Shown: in pieces, positions 6,483 to 12,177 of the stretch
Numbering within the stretch: the stretch's first letter is position 1
How the letters are laid out: each line of letters starts with the position of its first letter
Assembly: GCA_022867105.1 (NCBI GenBank)
Contig: JALHVH010000177.1
Span: forward strand, 1-12,177
Length of the DNA stretch: 12,177 bases
Origin: Candidatus Aminicenantota bacterium
GTDB taxonomy: Bacteria; Acidobacteriota; Aminicenantia; Aminicenantales; Saccharicenantaceae
Direction of reading: 5' to 3'
Position numbers and translations under genes: made by a program
The notes under the pieces: generated by a model
The model's database searches: none
What the model was told of the DNA's origin: nothing
Seen by the model: the letters and a program-made list of their open reading frames with translations, nothing else

Positions 6483-7787
6483 CTAAAAGCTTGCGGGCGG
6501 TGGTTCGAGAGGGCTCTGCTTGTCCAGGGAATCGAGGAGGAGGTGACACATCAGCTTGATCCCCACCGCGATGCTCCGTTCGTCGGGATTGAAGTTCGGG
6601 CTGTGAAGGGCGGCCGTGGTCGTCTGGGAAGGGCTTTTGACCCCGAGGAAGAAAAAGAACCCGGGGATCTTCTGGGCATAAAAGGAAAAGTCCTCGGCCA
6701 CCATCTGGGGCTGGAGCGGCAGGACCTTGTCCTTGCCTAGGATGCCGATGAGGGTCGGGAGCATGGTCTGTCCGAATTCGGGGTGGTTATAGACGGAGGG
6801 GAGGGTTGGCCGATAGTCGAACGTCGAGGTCGCGCCGAAGGACTGGGTGATGCCTTTGACGACGCTCTCCATGAGCTGAGGGATCTTCTTCCTATTGGTC
6901 TCGCTTAAGGCCCGGACCGTTCCCTCCAGGGTCACCTTCTCGGCGATGATGTTCGAGCGCGTCCCGCCTTCGATCTTGCCGATGGTCAGGACGGCCGGGT
7001 CCACGGGGTCGATGGACCGGCTGATCACGGACTGAAGCGTCGTGATGATCTCGGCGGCCAGGACGATGGCGTCGATGCCTTCCTGGGGCCTGGCCCCGTG
7101 GGCGCCCTTCCCTTTGATCGTGATCTCGAACCAGTCCGCTCCGGCCATGATGTCTCCGGTCGAAAAATTGACCTGGCCGACGTCCTCCGGCCAGACGTGA
7201 AGCCCGAAAATGGCCCCGACCGTGGGATCGTCCAGGACGCCTTCCTTGATCATCAGGGCGGCGCCGCCCTCCTCATCCTGGGGCGCCCCCTCCTCGGCCG
7301 GCTGGAAGATGAACTTGACGTTTCCCTTGATCTTGTCCTTGATGTTGCTGAGGACCATGGCGACACCCAGGGCGATCGATGTGTGGATATCATGACCGCA
7401 GGCGTGCATCAAGCCCGGGTTGAGCGACTTGAAGGGGACGCTCGTCGTCTCCTGGATGGGAAGGGCGTCCATGTCGGCCCGGATGGCCACGGTCGGCCCG
7501 GGCTGTCCGCCGCGGAGCAGGGCCACGACGCCGGTCCTGGCGACACCCGTTTTGACCTCAAGGTCCAGCGAGCTGAGCTTGGCCGCGACCAGCTTGGAGG
7601 TTTCGTATTCCCGATTGCTCAGTTCGGGGTTCATGTGGATGAAACGGCGAATCTTGATGATCTCCAGGTTGTGCTTCTCGATCTCCTGGTCGATCTTGAG
7701 GGCCGTCTTCGTGTCCACGGCCGTGAGCCCGAGGGGGGAGAGGCCGACGGCCAGGGTCAAAAGGGCGGCAGGGATCCTATTTCTCAT
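6483..7787 (-). CDS. Secreted M20D-family amidohydrolase/peptidase
   Basis: Metal-dependent amidohydrolase of the M20D group (N-acyl-amino acid amidohydrolase, hippurate and IAA-conjugate hydrolase relatives). It removes an acyl group or residue from an amide-linked amino acid; the true substrate is not readable. The 434 residues include a signal peptide (MRNRIPAALLTLAVGLSPLG, cleavage near LTA|VD), so it is probably periplasmic. Metal-site residues are present: HACGHDIH at 128-135 (C130, H132), the acidic pair in FQPAEEG (E165/E166), GLHVWP with H197, and MVAEDFSFY at 362-370 with H395 in LHSPNFNPDE. The lid/dimerisation domain begins around GKGAHGARP (227-235). I chose the ATG at 7787 because it begins the signal peptide and lies 4 nt after the YtxH stop; the reading frame open further upstream (to 8066) is just out-of-frame overlap with that gene. 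No clear ribosome site is seen, so coupling is likely. Confidence 0.92.
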   Translation of the reverse strand: MRNRIPAALLTLAVGLSPLGLTAVDTKTALKIDQEIEKHNLEIIKIRRFIHMNPELSNREYETSKLVAAKLSSLDLEVKTGVARTGVVALLRGGQPGPTVAIRADMDALPIQETTSVPFKSLNPGLMHACGHDIHTSIALGVAMVLSNIKDKIKGNVKFIFQPAEEGAPQDEEGGAALMIKEGVLDDPTVGAIFGLHVWPEDVGQVNFSTGDIMAGADWFEITIKGKGAHGARPQEGIDAIVLAAEIITTLQSVISRSIDPVDPAVLTIGKIEGGTRSNIIAEKVTLEGTVRALSETNRKKIPQLMESVVKGITQSFGATSTFDYRPTLPSVYNHPEFGQTMLPTLIGILGKDKVLPLQPQMVAEDFSFYAQKIPGFFFFLGVKSPSQTTTAALHSPNFNPDERSIAVGIKLMCHLLLDSLDKQSPLEPPPASF

Positions 7788-7791
7788 GCCA

Positions 7792-8115
7792 TCATGACTT
7801 TTCCGGCTCTTCCGGATATTCGGGGACCTTCTTCGCGTATTCTTCCTTCTTCTTCTCGATGAATTCCTTGATGGCCTCGATGCCCTCGCCCGTCTTCTCT
7901 TTGACGATCTTGATCCCTTTCTCGGCTTCCTTGGCGATCTTCTCGTAGCTTTCCATGGCCATTTCCCCCGTTTTGGCGGCCTGGTCCTTGATCTTCTTCC
8001 GGGTCTCCTTTCCGCTGGCAGGAGCGAAGAGGATCCCCAGGACGAAACCGGCGGCGGCCCCGGCAAGGAACGTCACCAACGTGTCGGTGAAGTGGGTGTC
8101 ATGGTTCTCGGACAT
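7792..8115 (-). CDS. YtxH-like small membrane protein
   Basis: A 107-residue protein with one membrane helix (about 11-31) that runs into the YtxH hallmark GILFAPASGKETRKKI (27-42). A long, highly charged helix rich in Lys and Glu follows (about 38-95), then a Pro/Glu tail. YtxH-family proteins are small envelope or stress-associated proteins without a settled biochemical role. The ATG at 8115 has AGGAG 7 nt upstream, inside the end of the preceding gene, and the two genes are separated by a single base (TGA-C-ATG). This strongly suggests co-translation with the DUF948-like protein upstream. The charged helix could pack against the soluble helix of that partner; that is inference from adjacency. 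Confidence 0.85.
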   Translation of the reverse strand: MSENHDTHFTDTLVTFLAGAAAGFVLGILFAPASGKETRKKIKDQAAKTGEMAMESYEKIAKEAEKGIKIVKEKTGEGIEAIKEFIEKKKEEYAKKVPEYPEEPEKS

Positions 8116-8116
8116 G

Positions 8117-8476
8117 TCATTTCTCCTTTCGTTTTTTCAGCTGACGCCAACCCAGATGGATCAGGGGATAAAGGATGGGCCAGTATTTGGAGACCGGGCG
8201 GACCACCTTCGTGGTCAGGAAGAGGGTCACTTCGGAAAGGCCGGCGACGGCCTTCTTGGAGGATTCGAGGATCTCCCCGACGTCATCGATCCCGGCGTTC
8301 ACCCTTTTCTCGATGCCCTTGAGGCCTTCGGCCAGCTCCCTGAGCTCGACGAGCGTCCGCTCACCCTCCCGGGCCGTCCTCCGGATCTGGACCAGGGAGA
8401 GGACAAGAAAGACGACGGCGACGACAAAGGCGAATGAGATGACGAGGAACAGGGTTTGGTTAAAAGTCATCAGCAT
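8117..8476 (-). CDS. DUF948-like small membrane protein
   Basis: A 119-residue protein with an N-terminal membrane helix (about 8-29) and a long amphipathic helical region (about 35-85: REGERTLVELRELAEGLKGI and onward), then a basic tail with aromatic and proline residues (92-119) ending in KKRKEK. The layout, and the pairing with a YtxH protein, match the DUF948 type often found next to YtxH genes; this is family recognition by pattern, not by search. It heads the four-gene run to comEC. The start may be 8476 or the in-frame ATG at 8470; neither has a Shine-Dalgarno site. A good promoter lies only 9 nt before the first ATG, so the message may be leaderless. Biochemical role unknown. Confidence 0.82.
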   Translation of the reverse strand: MLMTFNQTLFLVISFAFVVAVVFLVLSLVQIRRTAREGERTLVELRELAEGLKGIEKRVNAGIDDVGEILESSKKAVAGLSEVTLFLTTKVVRPVSKYWPILYPLIHLGWRQLKKRKEK

Positions 8477-8485
8477 ATTGATTTA

Positions 8486-8514
8486 ACAATATGATAAAAA
8501 GCGGTCCTTGTCAA
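8486..8514 (-). promoter_or_regulatory. Predicted sigma70-type promoter of the 8476 gene run
   Basis: On the minus strand a perfect TTGACA (8514-8509) and TATTGT (8491-8486, 4 of 6) are spaced by 17 bp. The -10 ends 9 nt before the ATG at 8476, the same distance as at lpxK. The predicted leader is about 3 nt, or 9 nt if translation begins at 8470. It would drive DUF948-YtxH-amidohydrolase-comEC. The whole 50-bp gap to the next gene (8477-8526) shows no terminator for the importer operon. Confidence 0.6.
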
Positions 8515-8526
8515 TCCAAGCATCCC

Positions 8527-9105
8527 CTACTTATACAAAATTTTCCGGATGTCCTTGATATTGTGCGCGTTCTCGATGGTGGCCAGGATCTCCGGATAAC
8601 GCTCGATTTCGCCGCCGTGGACGGCTTCCTCCCACGCGGCCAGAAACGGGTCGGGGATGAACTCGTGCTCCGCCCTTATGGTCCGGTTGATGCCCCGGAG
8701 GGCCAGCCACTGCGTGATCATCAGGAGGGCCAGGGCGTAAAAAGCGATGTTGGGGCCGGGGAGGAAGGCGGCCAACGCGCTGATGGGAACGAGGACCGCT
8801 TCACCGGCCAGGACAAGAATGTGTGCCGTCCGCTGTTTTTGCAGGAAGAGGGAGAACCGGAGGCGGACCTTGCTTTCGTCGGTGGAACCCGCGTGGACAA
8901 TGGGCAGACGGCTCCTCTTGGCCCTCAACGCCCGTTCGAAGGCCTGCTCCATGCGGAGCGTCCTGTGCGGGAGGAGCATGAGTTTCCTCTTGGCCAGCTC
9001 CCAAACCTCCCTGGACTTCGAGAATTTGACCTGGACGAGCTTCGCGGGATCCGAAGAAAAATACCGGTAGCGGCCTTTATGGTCGCGGACAAAAAAGAAT
9101 TTCAT
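8527..9105 (-). CDS. Small membrane protein, possibly Mit_KHE1-like (uncertain)
   Basis: A 192-residue protein I cannot name firmly. It begins MKFFFVRDHKGRYRYF, continues with a charged helical region including two Arg/Lys-rich stretches (about 30-95), and has a hydrophobic pair of segments (about 95-135) around a FLPGPN turn (113-118) followed by ALRGINRTI. A C-terminal soluble tail ends in NIKDIRKILYK. The PGPN turn between two membrane segments and the short Arg-rich repeats recall bacterial proteins annotated as mitochondrial K+/H+ exchange-related (PF10173); this is a weak memory-based match. It starts 7 nt after the permease stop and is the last gene of the importer operon. GGAG directly abuts the ATG, too close for a normal ribosome site, so coupling to the permease is plausible. 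The longer frame from 9174 would overlap the permease gene and is less likely. Confidence 0.8.
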   Translation of the reverse strand: MKFFFVRDHKGRYRYFSSDPAKLVQVKFSKSREVWELAKRKLMLLPHRTLRMEQAFERALRAKRSRLPIVHAGSTDESKVRLRFSLFLQKQRTAHILVLAGEAVLVPISALAAFLPGPNIAFYALALLMITQWLALRGINRTIRAEHEFIPDPFLAAWEEAVHGGEIERYPEILATIENAHNIKDIRKILYK

Positions 9106-9112
9106 CTCCGAT

Positions 9113-10105
9113 TCACTTTCTTTTATTAAGCAGATAAATGAAGAACGGGGCGCCGACGGCGGCCGTGATGACACCGATCGGAAGCTCGGTGGGAAAGAGG
9201 AGCGTCCGGGCCAGAAGGTCGCAATAAATAAGGAAAACGCCGCCCGCCAGCGAGGAAAAGACGAACAGATAGCGATGGTCCGGCCCGATCAGGATGCGGA
9301 CCCAATGCGGGACAACGAGCCCGACGAACCCGATGATCCCGCTCGCGGAGACGGAGAGGGCCGCAAGCAGCGTCGATAGGGCCAGGAAGATTTTGCGCAC
9401 CCGGGCGACCGGACAGCCGAGGGACTGGGCCGCCTCGTCGCCCATGACCAGGAGGTTCATGTCCTTGGCGAGTCCCTGGGCCGCCCCCAGGCACAGAACG
9501 ACGTAGGGAGCGATGGCGCCGATCTGCCGCCAATCGGCGAGGGCGAAACTGCCCAGCAGCCAGAAAACGGCCTGCTCGAAAGAGTCGGATTTCATGAAGA
9601 GCAGAAAGGAGGTCATGGCCGAGGCCATGGCGCCGGCCGCGATCCCCGTAAGGAGGAGGGTTTCCACCCTGTAGAGGTCCTTCCTCCGGGAGAGAACGTA
9701 GACAAAGGAAACGAGACCGAAGCCGGCGGCGAAGGCGAAGACGCTTTGGCTGGAGAAACCGAGGACGGTGACGTTGATGCCGAAATAGATGCAGACGACG
9801 GCCCCGAACGAGGCGCCCGAGGAGGCCCCGACAACAAAGGGGTCGGCCATCGGGTTCTGGAAATATCCCTGGAGGATGGCCCCCGAGAGGGAAAGGGCCG
9901 CCCCGACCAGAAAGGCCAGAAGGACCCGGGAAAGCCTGAGGTCGATGAAGATCGTCGAGAGGGCCGAGCTCCGGCCGGCGATAAGGTCCAGAAGGTCCGC
10001 CACGGTCGTCCGGACGGGGCCCGTGAGCATGGAAGCCAGAAAGCCGGCCGCGAGGAGGACGGCCAGAATGACCAGGAGGAGACGGCGCTTCGCGGCGGCA
10101 CTCAT
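9113..10105 (-). CDS. ABC importer permease, BtuC/FecCD family
   Basis: Inner-membrane permease subunit of a vitamin B12 or iron-siderophore importer, acting as a dimer with the ATPase encoded two genes upstream. The 330 residues are the usual length, with about ten hydrophobic segments expected. Clear FecCD motifs are LSRVLLAFLVGAALSLSGA (58-76), FQNPMADPF (82-90), MGDEAAQSLG (221-230, the region that contacts the ATPase), GFVGLVVPHWVR (259-270) and ELPIGVITAAVGAPFF (307-322). Its ATG overlaps the stop of the binding-protein gene as ATGA, a sign of translational coupling. The substrate cannot be told from the permease alone; the BtuF-like neighbour points to cobalamin. Confidence 0.95.
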   Translation of the reverse strand: MSAAAKRRLLLVILAVLLAAGFLASMLTGPVRTTVADLLDLIAGRSSALSTIFIDLRLSRVLLAFLVGAALSLSGAILQGYFQNPMADPFVVGASSGASFGAVVCIYFGINVTVLGFSSQSVFAFAAGFGLVSFVYVLSRRKDLYRVETLLLTGIAAGAMASAMTSFLLFMKSDSFEQAVFWLLGSFALADWRQIGAIAPYVVLCLGAAQGLAKDMNLLVMGDEAAQSLGCPVARVRKIFLALSTLLAALSVSASGIIGFVGLVVPHWVRILIGPDHRYLFVFSSLAGGVFLIYCDLLARTLLFPTELPIGVITAAVGAPFFIYLLNKRK

Positions 10106-11013
10106 GGCTTCTTATCGAACCTCTCGGGGTGGATGTTCCGGGCGGTCTCCTCCAGGGCATCGGCGAGCCGCGGACCGAAACGGCTGGCCACGTTCTCGTC
10201 CAGGAAACGGACCCTTGCGGTCCGGACCGCCGCGACCCCTCGAAGTCGCGAGTCCTTGAGGAACCGGTCCCTCGCTTGTTCGAACTCAGGGATGGACCGG
10301 GCCAGGACGATGATGATCTCGGGGTCGTCTTGGACGAGCTGTTCAAGGCTGTAATGCAGCCAATTTCTGGAGATCCCGCCCGCGACGTTCCGGGCCCCGC
10401 AGGAGGCGATGAGGTCGTTGAGGTAGCTCTCCCGTCCGCACGTCCAGAGGCCCGTTCCATGAAGGGCGAGGAAGACCCTCGGCCAGGTCGTCACGCCGCC
10501 GAGACGGTCGTGAACAGCGTCCAGCCGGCCCTTCAGCCGGGAGGCGAGCGCCGCCGCCTCCTTTTCCCGGCGCGTGACTCGGCCGATCTTCTCGAGGAAG
10601 GGGAAGAGCGAGCCGAGGTCATTCCCGATGTTCAGGACGAAGACCGGAAGGCCGAGCTTCTTGAGTCGCTCCACGGTCCGGAGCGGGTTGCCGCGGAAGG
10701 CGATGACCAGGTCCGGGGACAGGGACTTGATCATCTCCAGGTTGGGATCGACCAATCCGCCGATCTTTTCCTTCCGCCCCGCCGCCTCGGGGTAGTCGCA
10801 GTAACGCGTGACCCCGACGATCTCCTGATCCAAGCCCAAGGCGAAAAGGATCTCCGTAACGTTGGGAGCCAGGGACACGATCCGGCGGGGCGGACCTGAA
10901 AGAGTGAAGGGGGCGCCCGTGTCGTCGATGACGGTCTCGCTCTGGGCGGAAGGGGTGGAAGCGAAAAGGGAAACGGCGGTGCAGAGGAGCAGGACGCTGG
11001 CCGCGCGGAGCAT
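10102..11013 (-). CDS. Periplasmic binding protein of ABC importer, BtuF-like
   Basis: Class III periplasmic binding protein that captures the ligand and docks on the permease. The 303 residues start with a signal peptide (LRAASVLLLCTAVSLFAS, likely cleaved near PSA|QS). BtuF-like signatures are RIVSLAPNVTEILFALG (44-60), VGVTRYCDYPEAA (66-78), DPNLE (89-93) and LSPDLVIAFRGNP (98-110). The C-terminal lobe carries VFLALHGTGLWTCGRESYLN, similar in layout to the equivalent stretch of E. coli BtuF. I therefore favour a corrinoid ligand over a siderophore; haem or siderophore remains possible. No lipobox is seen, so it is probably soluble. The ATG at 11013 has AAGGA about 6 nt upstream and overlaps the ATPase stop as TGATG. 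Confidence 0.9.
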   Translation of the reverse strand: MLRAASVLLLCTAVSLFASTPSAQSETVIDDTGAPFTLSGPPRRIVSLAPNVTEILFALGLDQEIVGVTRYCDYPEAAGRKEKIGGLVDPNLEMIKSLSPDLVIAFRGNPLRTVERLKKLGLPVFVLNIGNDLGSLFPFLEKIGRVTRREKEAAALASRLKGRLDAVHDRLGGVTTWPRVFLALHGTGLWTCGRESYLNDLIASCGARNVAGGISRNWLHYSLEQLVQDDPEIIIVLARSIPEFEQARDRFLKDSRLRGVAAVRTARVRFLDENVASRFGPRLADALEETARNIHPERFDKKP

Positions 11014-11807
11014 CAGGCTTCCTTCCCGGGACCGGCGACGAGCGAGATCTCCGGGAGCCCGGAACGCAGGTTCTCCCGGATGTCCACGTCGGCGTCGAAG
11101 ATCCGCTTGATGTTGTCCTTCGTGATCAGCTCGGAGGGCCGGCCCTGGCCGCTGATCCTCCCGTCTTTGAGGAAGATCAGCCGCTGGGAATAAAGGGCGG
11201 CCAGGTTGATGTTGTGTTCGGCGGCCAGGATGGTCTTCCCCTTTTCTCTCCCGAGCCTCCTGAGGATCTCGTAGATCTCGACCTGGTAACTGATGTCGAG
11301 ATGGGAGCTGGGCTCGTCGAGGAAAAGCAGTGGGGTGTCCTGGGCCAGGGCCCGGGCGATGAAGACCCGCTGTCTTTCTCCGCCGCTGAGGTGGGCCATC
11401 ATCTTGTCCTTGAGATGGGACGTCTGGGTCAGCCGGAGGACCTCCTCCAGGGCCTCCGAGTCCGCGGCCGCGGGGCCGCCGAGGCGTCCCTGGTGGACAT
11501 AGCGCCCCATGAGGATGATCTCGGCCACCCGGAAATCGAACACGGGGTCGTAGATCTGGGGGACGTAAGCGATCGCGCGGGCCATCCGACGCCTTCCCCA
11601 GCCGGCTATGTTCGTCCCCTCGATCCGGACCTCGCCCCGGACATCCCGGACAAGCTTCTGCAGGGCCTTGATGAGCGTGCTCTTGCCCGAGCCGTTCCGG
11701 CCCAGGACCGTGACGAACTCGCCGGGCTCGACGGAGAACGATACGTCCCGGATGACGAGGCCGTTCCCGTATCCGGCGGACAGGTCCTTGACTTCCAGTA
11801 TGGGCAT
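11013..11807 (-). CDS. ABC importer ATPase, BtuD/FecE family
   Basis: Cytoplasmic ATP-hydrolysing subunit that powers the importer. All ABC motifs are intact in 264 residues: Walker A GRNGSGKST (36-44), Q-loop Q84 in YVPQ, signature LSGGERQ (140-146), Walker B LLFLDEP (160-166), D-loop SHLD, and switch H198 in AEHNINLA. It is the first gene of the operon, an ATPase-first order, and the binding-protein gene follows with a 1-nt TGATG overlap. The ATG at 11807 has no Shine-Dalgarno site, and its predicted promoter gives a leader of about 9 nt. The C-terminal tail beyond about 225 is not part of the core fold. Substrate is inferred from the BtuF-like neighbour; no cobalamin riboswitch can be seen upstream. 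Confidence 0.95.
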   Translation of the reverse strand: MPILEVKDLSAGYGNGLVIRDVSFSVEPGEFVTVLGRNGSGKSTLIKALQKLVRDVRGEVRIEGTNIAGWGRRRMARAIAYVPQIYDPVFDFRVAEIILMGRYVHQGRLGGPAAADSEALEEVLRLTQTSHLKDKMMAHLSGGERQRVFIARALAQDTPLLFLDEPSSHLDISYQVEIYEILRRLGREKGKTILAAEHNINLAALYSQRLIFLKDGRISGQGRPSELITKDNIKRIFDADVDIRENLRSGLPEISLVAGPGKEA

Positions 11808-11822
11808 GTTGTCTGAGAATCG

Positions 11823-11828
11823 ATTATA
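11823..11828 (-). promoter_or_regulatory. Predicted -10 element of the ABC importer operon
   Basis: A perfect minus-strand TATAAT (11828-11823) lies 15 nt before the ATPase ATG. The matching -35 position falls in the tandem repeat and hairpin end and reads CTTACT (11851-11846), only 3 of 6 consensus bases. The promoter is therefore uncertain; it may depend on an activator or on an extended -10. Confidence 0.45.
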
Positions 11829-11852
11829 TAATAAGTAAGGTAATAAGTAAGG
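11829..11852. repeat. Perfect 12-bp tandem duplication
   Basis: TAATAAGTAAGG occurs twice back to back (11829-11840 and 11841-11852) with no mismatch. The second copy runs into the left arm of the large inverted repeat, whose outer end (AAGTAAGG) is thereby present twice. It touches the ATPase -10 element. Replication slippage or an insertion footprint could explain it. Confidence 0.85.
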
Positions 11853-11912
11853 GTCAAACCTACTCTTTTGACAGAATTAGAATTGTCAAAAGAGTAGGTT
11901 TGACCCTTACTT
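11845..11912. repeat. Perfect 29-bp inverted repeat, REP/BIME-like
   Basis: The arms at 11845-11873 and 11884-11912 are perfect reverse complements, separated by a 10-nt loop (GAATTAGAAT). Each arm contains its own smaller palindrome: GTCAAA, 8 nt, TTTGAC (11853-11872 and 11885-11904). The element is thus two small hairpins in inverted orientation inside one large hairpin, the architecture of bacterial interspersed mosaic elements made of paired REP units. It lies between two divergent promoters, so a terminator role makes little sense. Alternatives are a MITE or a large operator with two GTCAAA-N8-TTTGAC sites. No transposase is in the window. Confidence 0.85.
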
Positions 11913-11916
11913 GATG

Positions 11917-11945
11917 TTGACTTTTCAGGACGGACACCCTAATAT
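11917..11945 (+). promoter_or_regulatory. Predicted sigma70-type promoter of leuS
   Basis: TTGACT (11917-11922) and TAATAT (11940-11945) are separated by 17 bp. The -35 begins 5 nt after the end of the inverted repeat. The predicted leader is about 50 nt. I see no clear T-box or leader-peptide structure in it. Confidence 0.45.
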
Positions 11946-12003
11946 TAATCACTGATTATTGAGGCCTTAACCGGCCCGCAGATACGAACCATCGAGGACG
12001 CTG

Positions 12004-12177
12004 ATGAAGGCGAGCTTCAACTTCCAGGAAATCGAGAGAAAGTGGCAGAAGATCTGGGCCGAGGAGCGCGTTTTCGAGGTCCACGAGGACCCGTCCAAGC
12101 CAAAATACTATCTGCTGGAGATGTATCCCTATCCCTCGGGGCGCATCCACATGGGCCACGTCCGGAACTATTCCATC
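12004..12177 (+). CDS. leuS: Leucyl-tRNA synthetase (N-terminal part, runs off the window)
   Basis: Class I aminoacyl-tRNA synthetase that charges tRNA-Leu. Only the first 58 residues are visible: NFQEIERKWQKIW at 6-18, the KYYLLEMYPYPSG segment (34-46), and the ATP-binding HIGH-type motif as HMGHVRNY (49-56). These are diagnostic of bacterial LeuS. The ATG at 12004 follows GAGGA with about 6-7 nt spacing. It is divergent from the ABC importer operon, with the large inverted repeat in between. Confidence 0.95.
   Translation, partial: MKASFNFQEIERKWQKIWAEERVFEVHEDPSKPKYYLLEMYPYPSGRIHMGHVRNYSI

Noticed and set aside
7788..8066. Longer start for the M20 amidohydrolase, adding 93 residues
   Set aside because: The added part is Arg/Ser-rich, out-of-frame translation of the YtxH gene, and would bury the clear signal peptide starting at 7787.
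9126..10460. A 444-codon minus-strand frame across the permease and binding-protein genes
   Set aside because: It is out of frame with both real genes and its product is Arg/Pro/Gly-rich without motifs, while the FecCD and BtuF motifs are in the other frames.
11845..11912. The large hairpin as a transcription terminator
   Set aside because: Genes on both sides are transcribed away from it, so no transcript should need to end here, and no T-tract follows either arm.
11808..12003. Cobalamin riboswitch or T-box leader
   Set aside because: I found no conserved B12-box-like segment or T-box-like element. The space is taken up by the repeats and the two promoters.

Overview
The window looks like a piece of chromosome from a high-GC, Gram-negative bacterium. 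It carries lipid A genes (lpxK and an LpxL/HtrB-type acyltransferase), exported and lipid-anchored envelope proteins, and densely packed operons with ATGA/TGATG overlaps. The gene styles, such as the secreted coiled-coil protein with a 'TNDDLGKI' segment, remind me of Acidobacteriota/Aminicenantes-like genomes. That placement is an impression from the sequence, not a computed one. I see no RNA genes, insertion sequences, prophage or CRISPR.

Layout, left to right. (1) 1-2399, minus: an operon read lpxK -> lipid A acyltransferase -> rph (RNase PH, cut by the window edge). (2) 2400-2518: a divergent intergenic region with good sigma70-type promoters on both strands. (3) 2519-3385, plus: a lone lipoprotein. 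(4) 3413-4018, minus: a secreted coiled-coil protein with its own promoter. (5) 4060-8476, minus: a tightly spaced run of four genes, DUF948-like membrane protein -> YtxH-like protein -> secreted M20 amidohydrolase -> ComEC DNA channel. (6) 8527-11807, minus: a vitamin B12 (or siderophore) ABC importer operon, ATPase -> binding protein -> permease, ending in a small membrane protein of uncertain family. (7) 11808-12003: a divergent intergenic region holding a perfect 29-bp inverted repeat built from two nested REP-like units, next to a 12-bp tandem duplication. (8) 12004-end, plus: the start of leuS.

How the parts work together: block 1 makes and acylates the lipid A core, and rph (tRNA 3'-end trimming) rides along. 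Block 6 is a complete ABC importer, but no outer-membrane receptor or riboswitch is visible next to it. Block 5 joins small envelope proteins, a secreted peptidase-like hydrolase and the competence channel, with no obvious common pathway. No clearly new multi-gene system is present. The two most interesting signals are the nested REP/BIME-like palindrome wedged between the ABC-importer and leuS promoters, and a recurring arrangement in which predicted promoters sit so close to the start codon (9 nt in two cases) that several mRNAs should be leaderless or nearly so, while the lipoprotein gene has a classical AGGAGG site.
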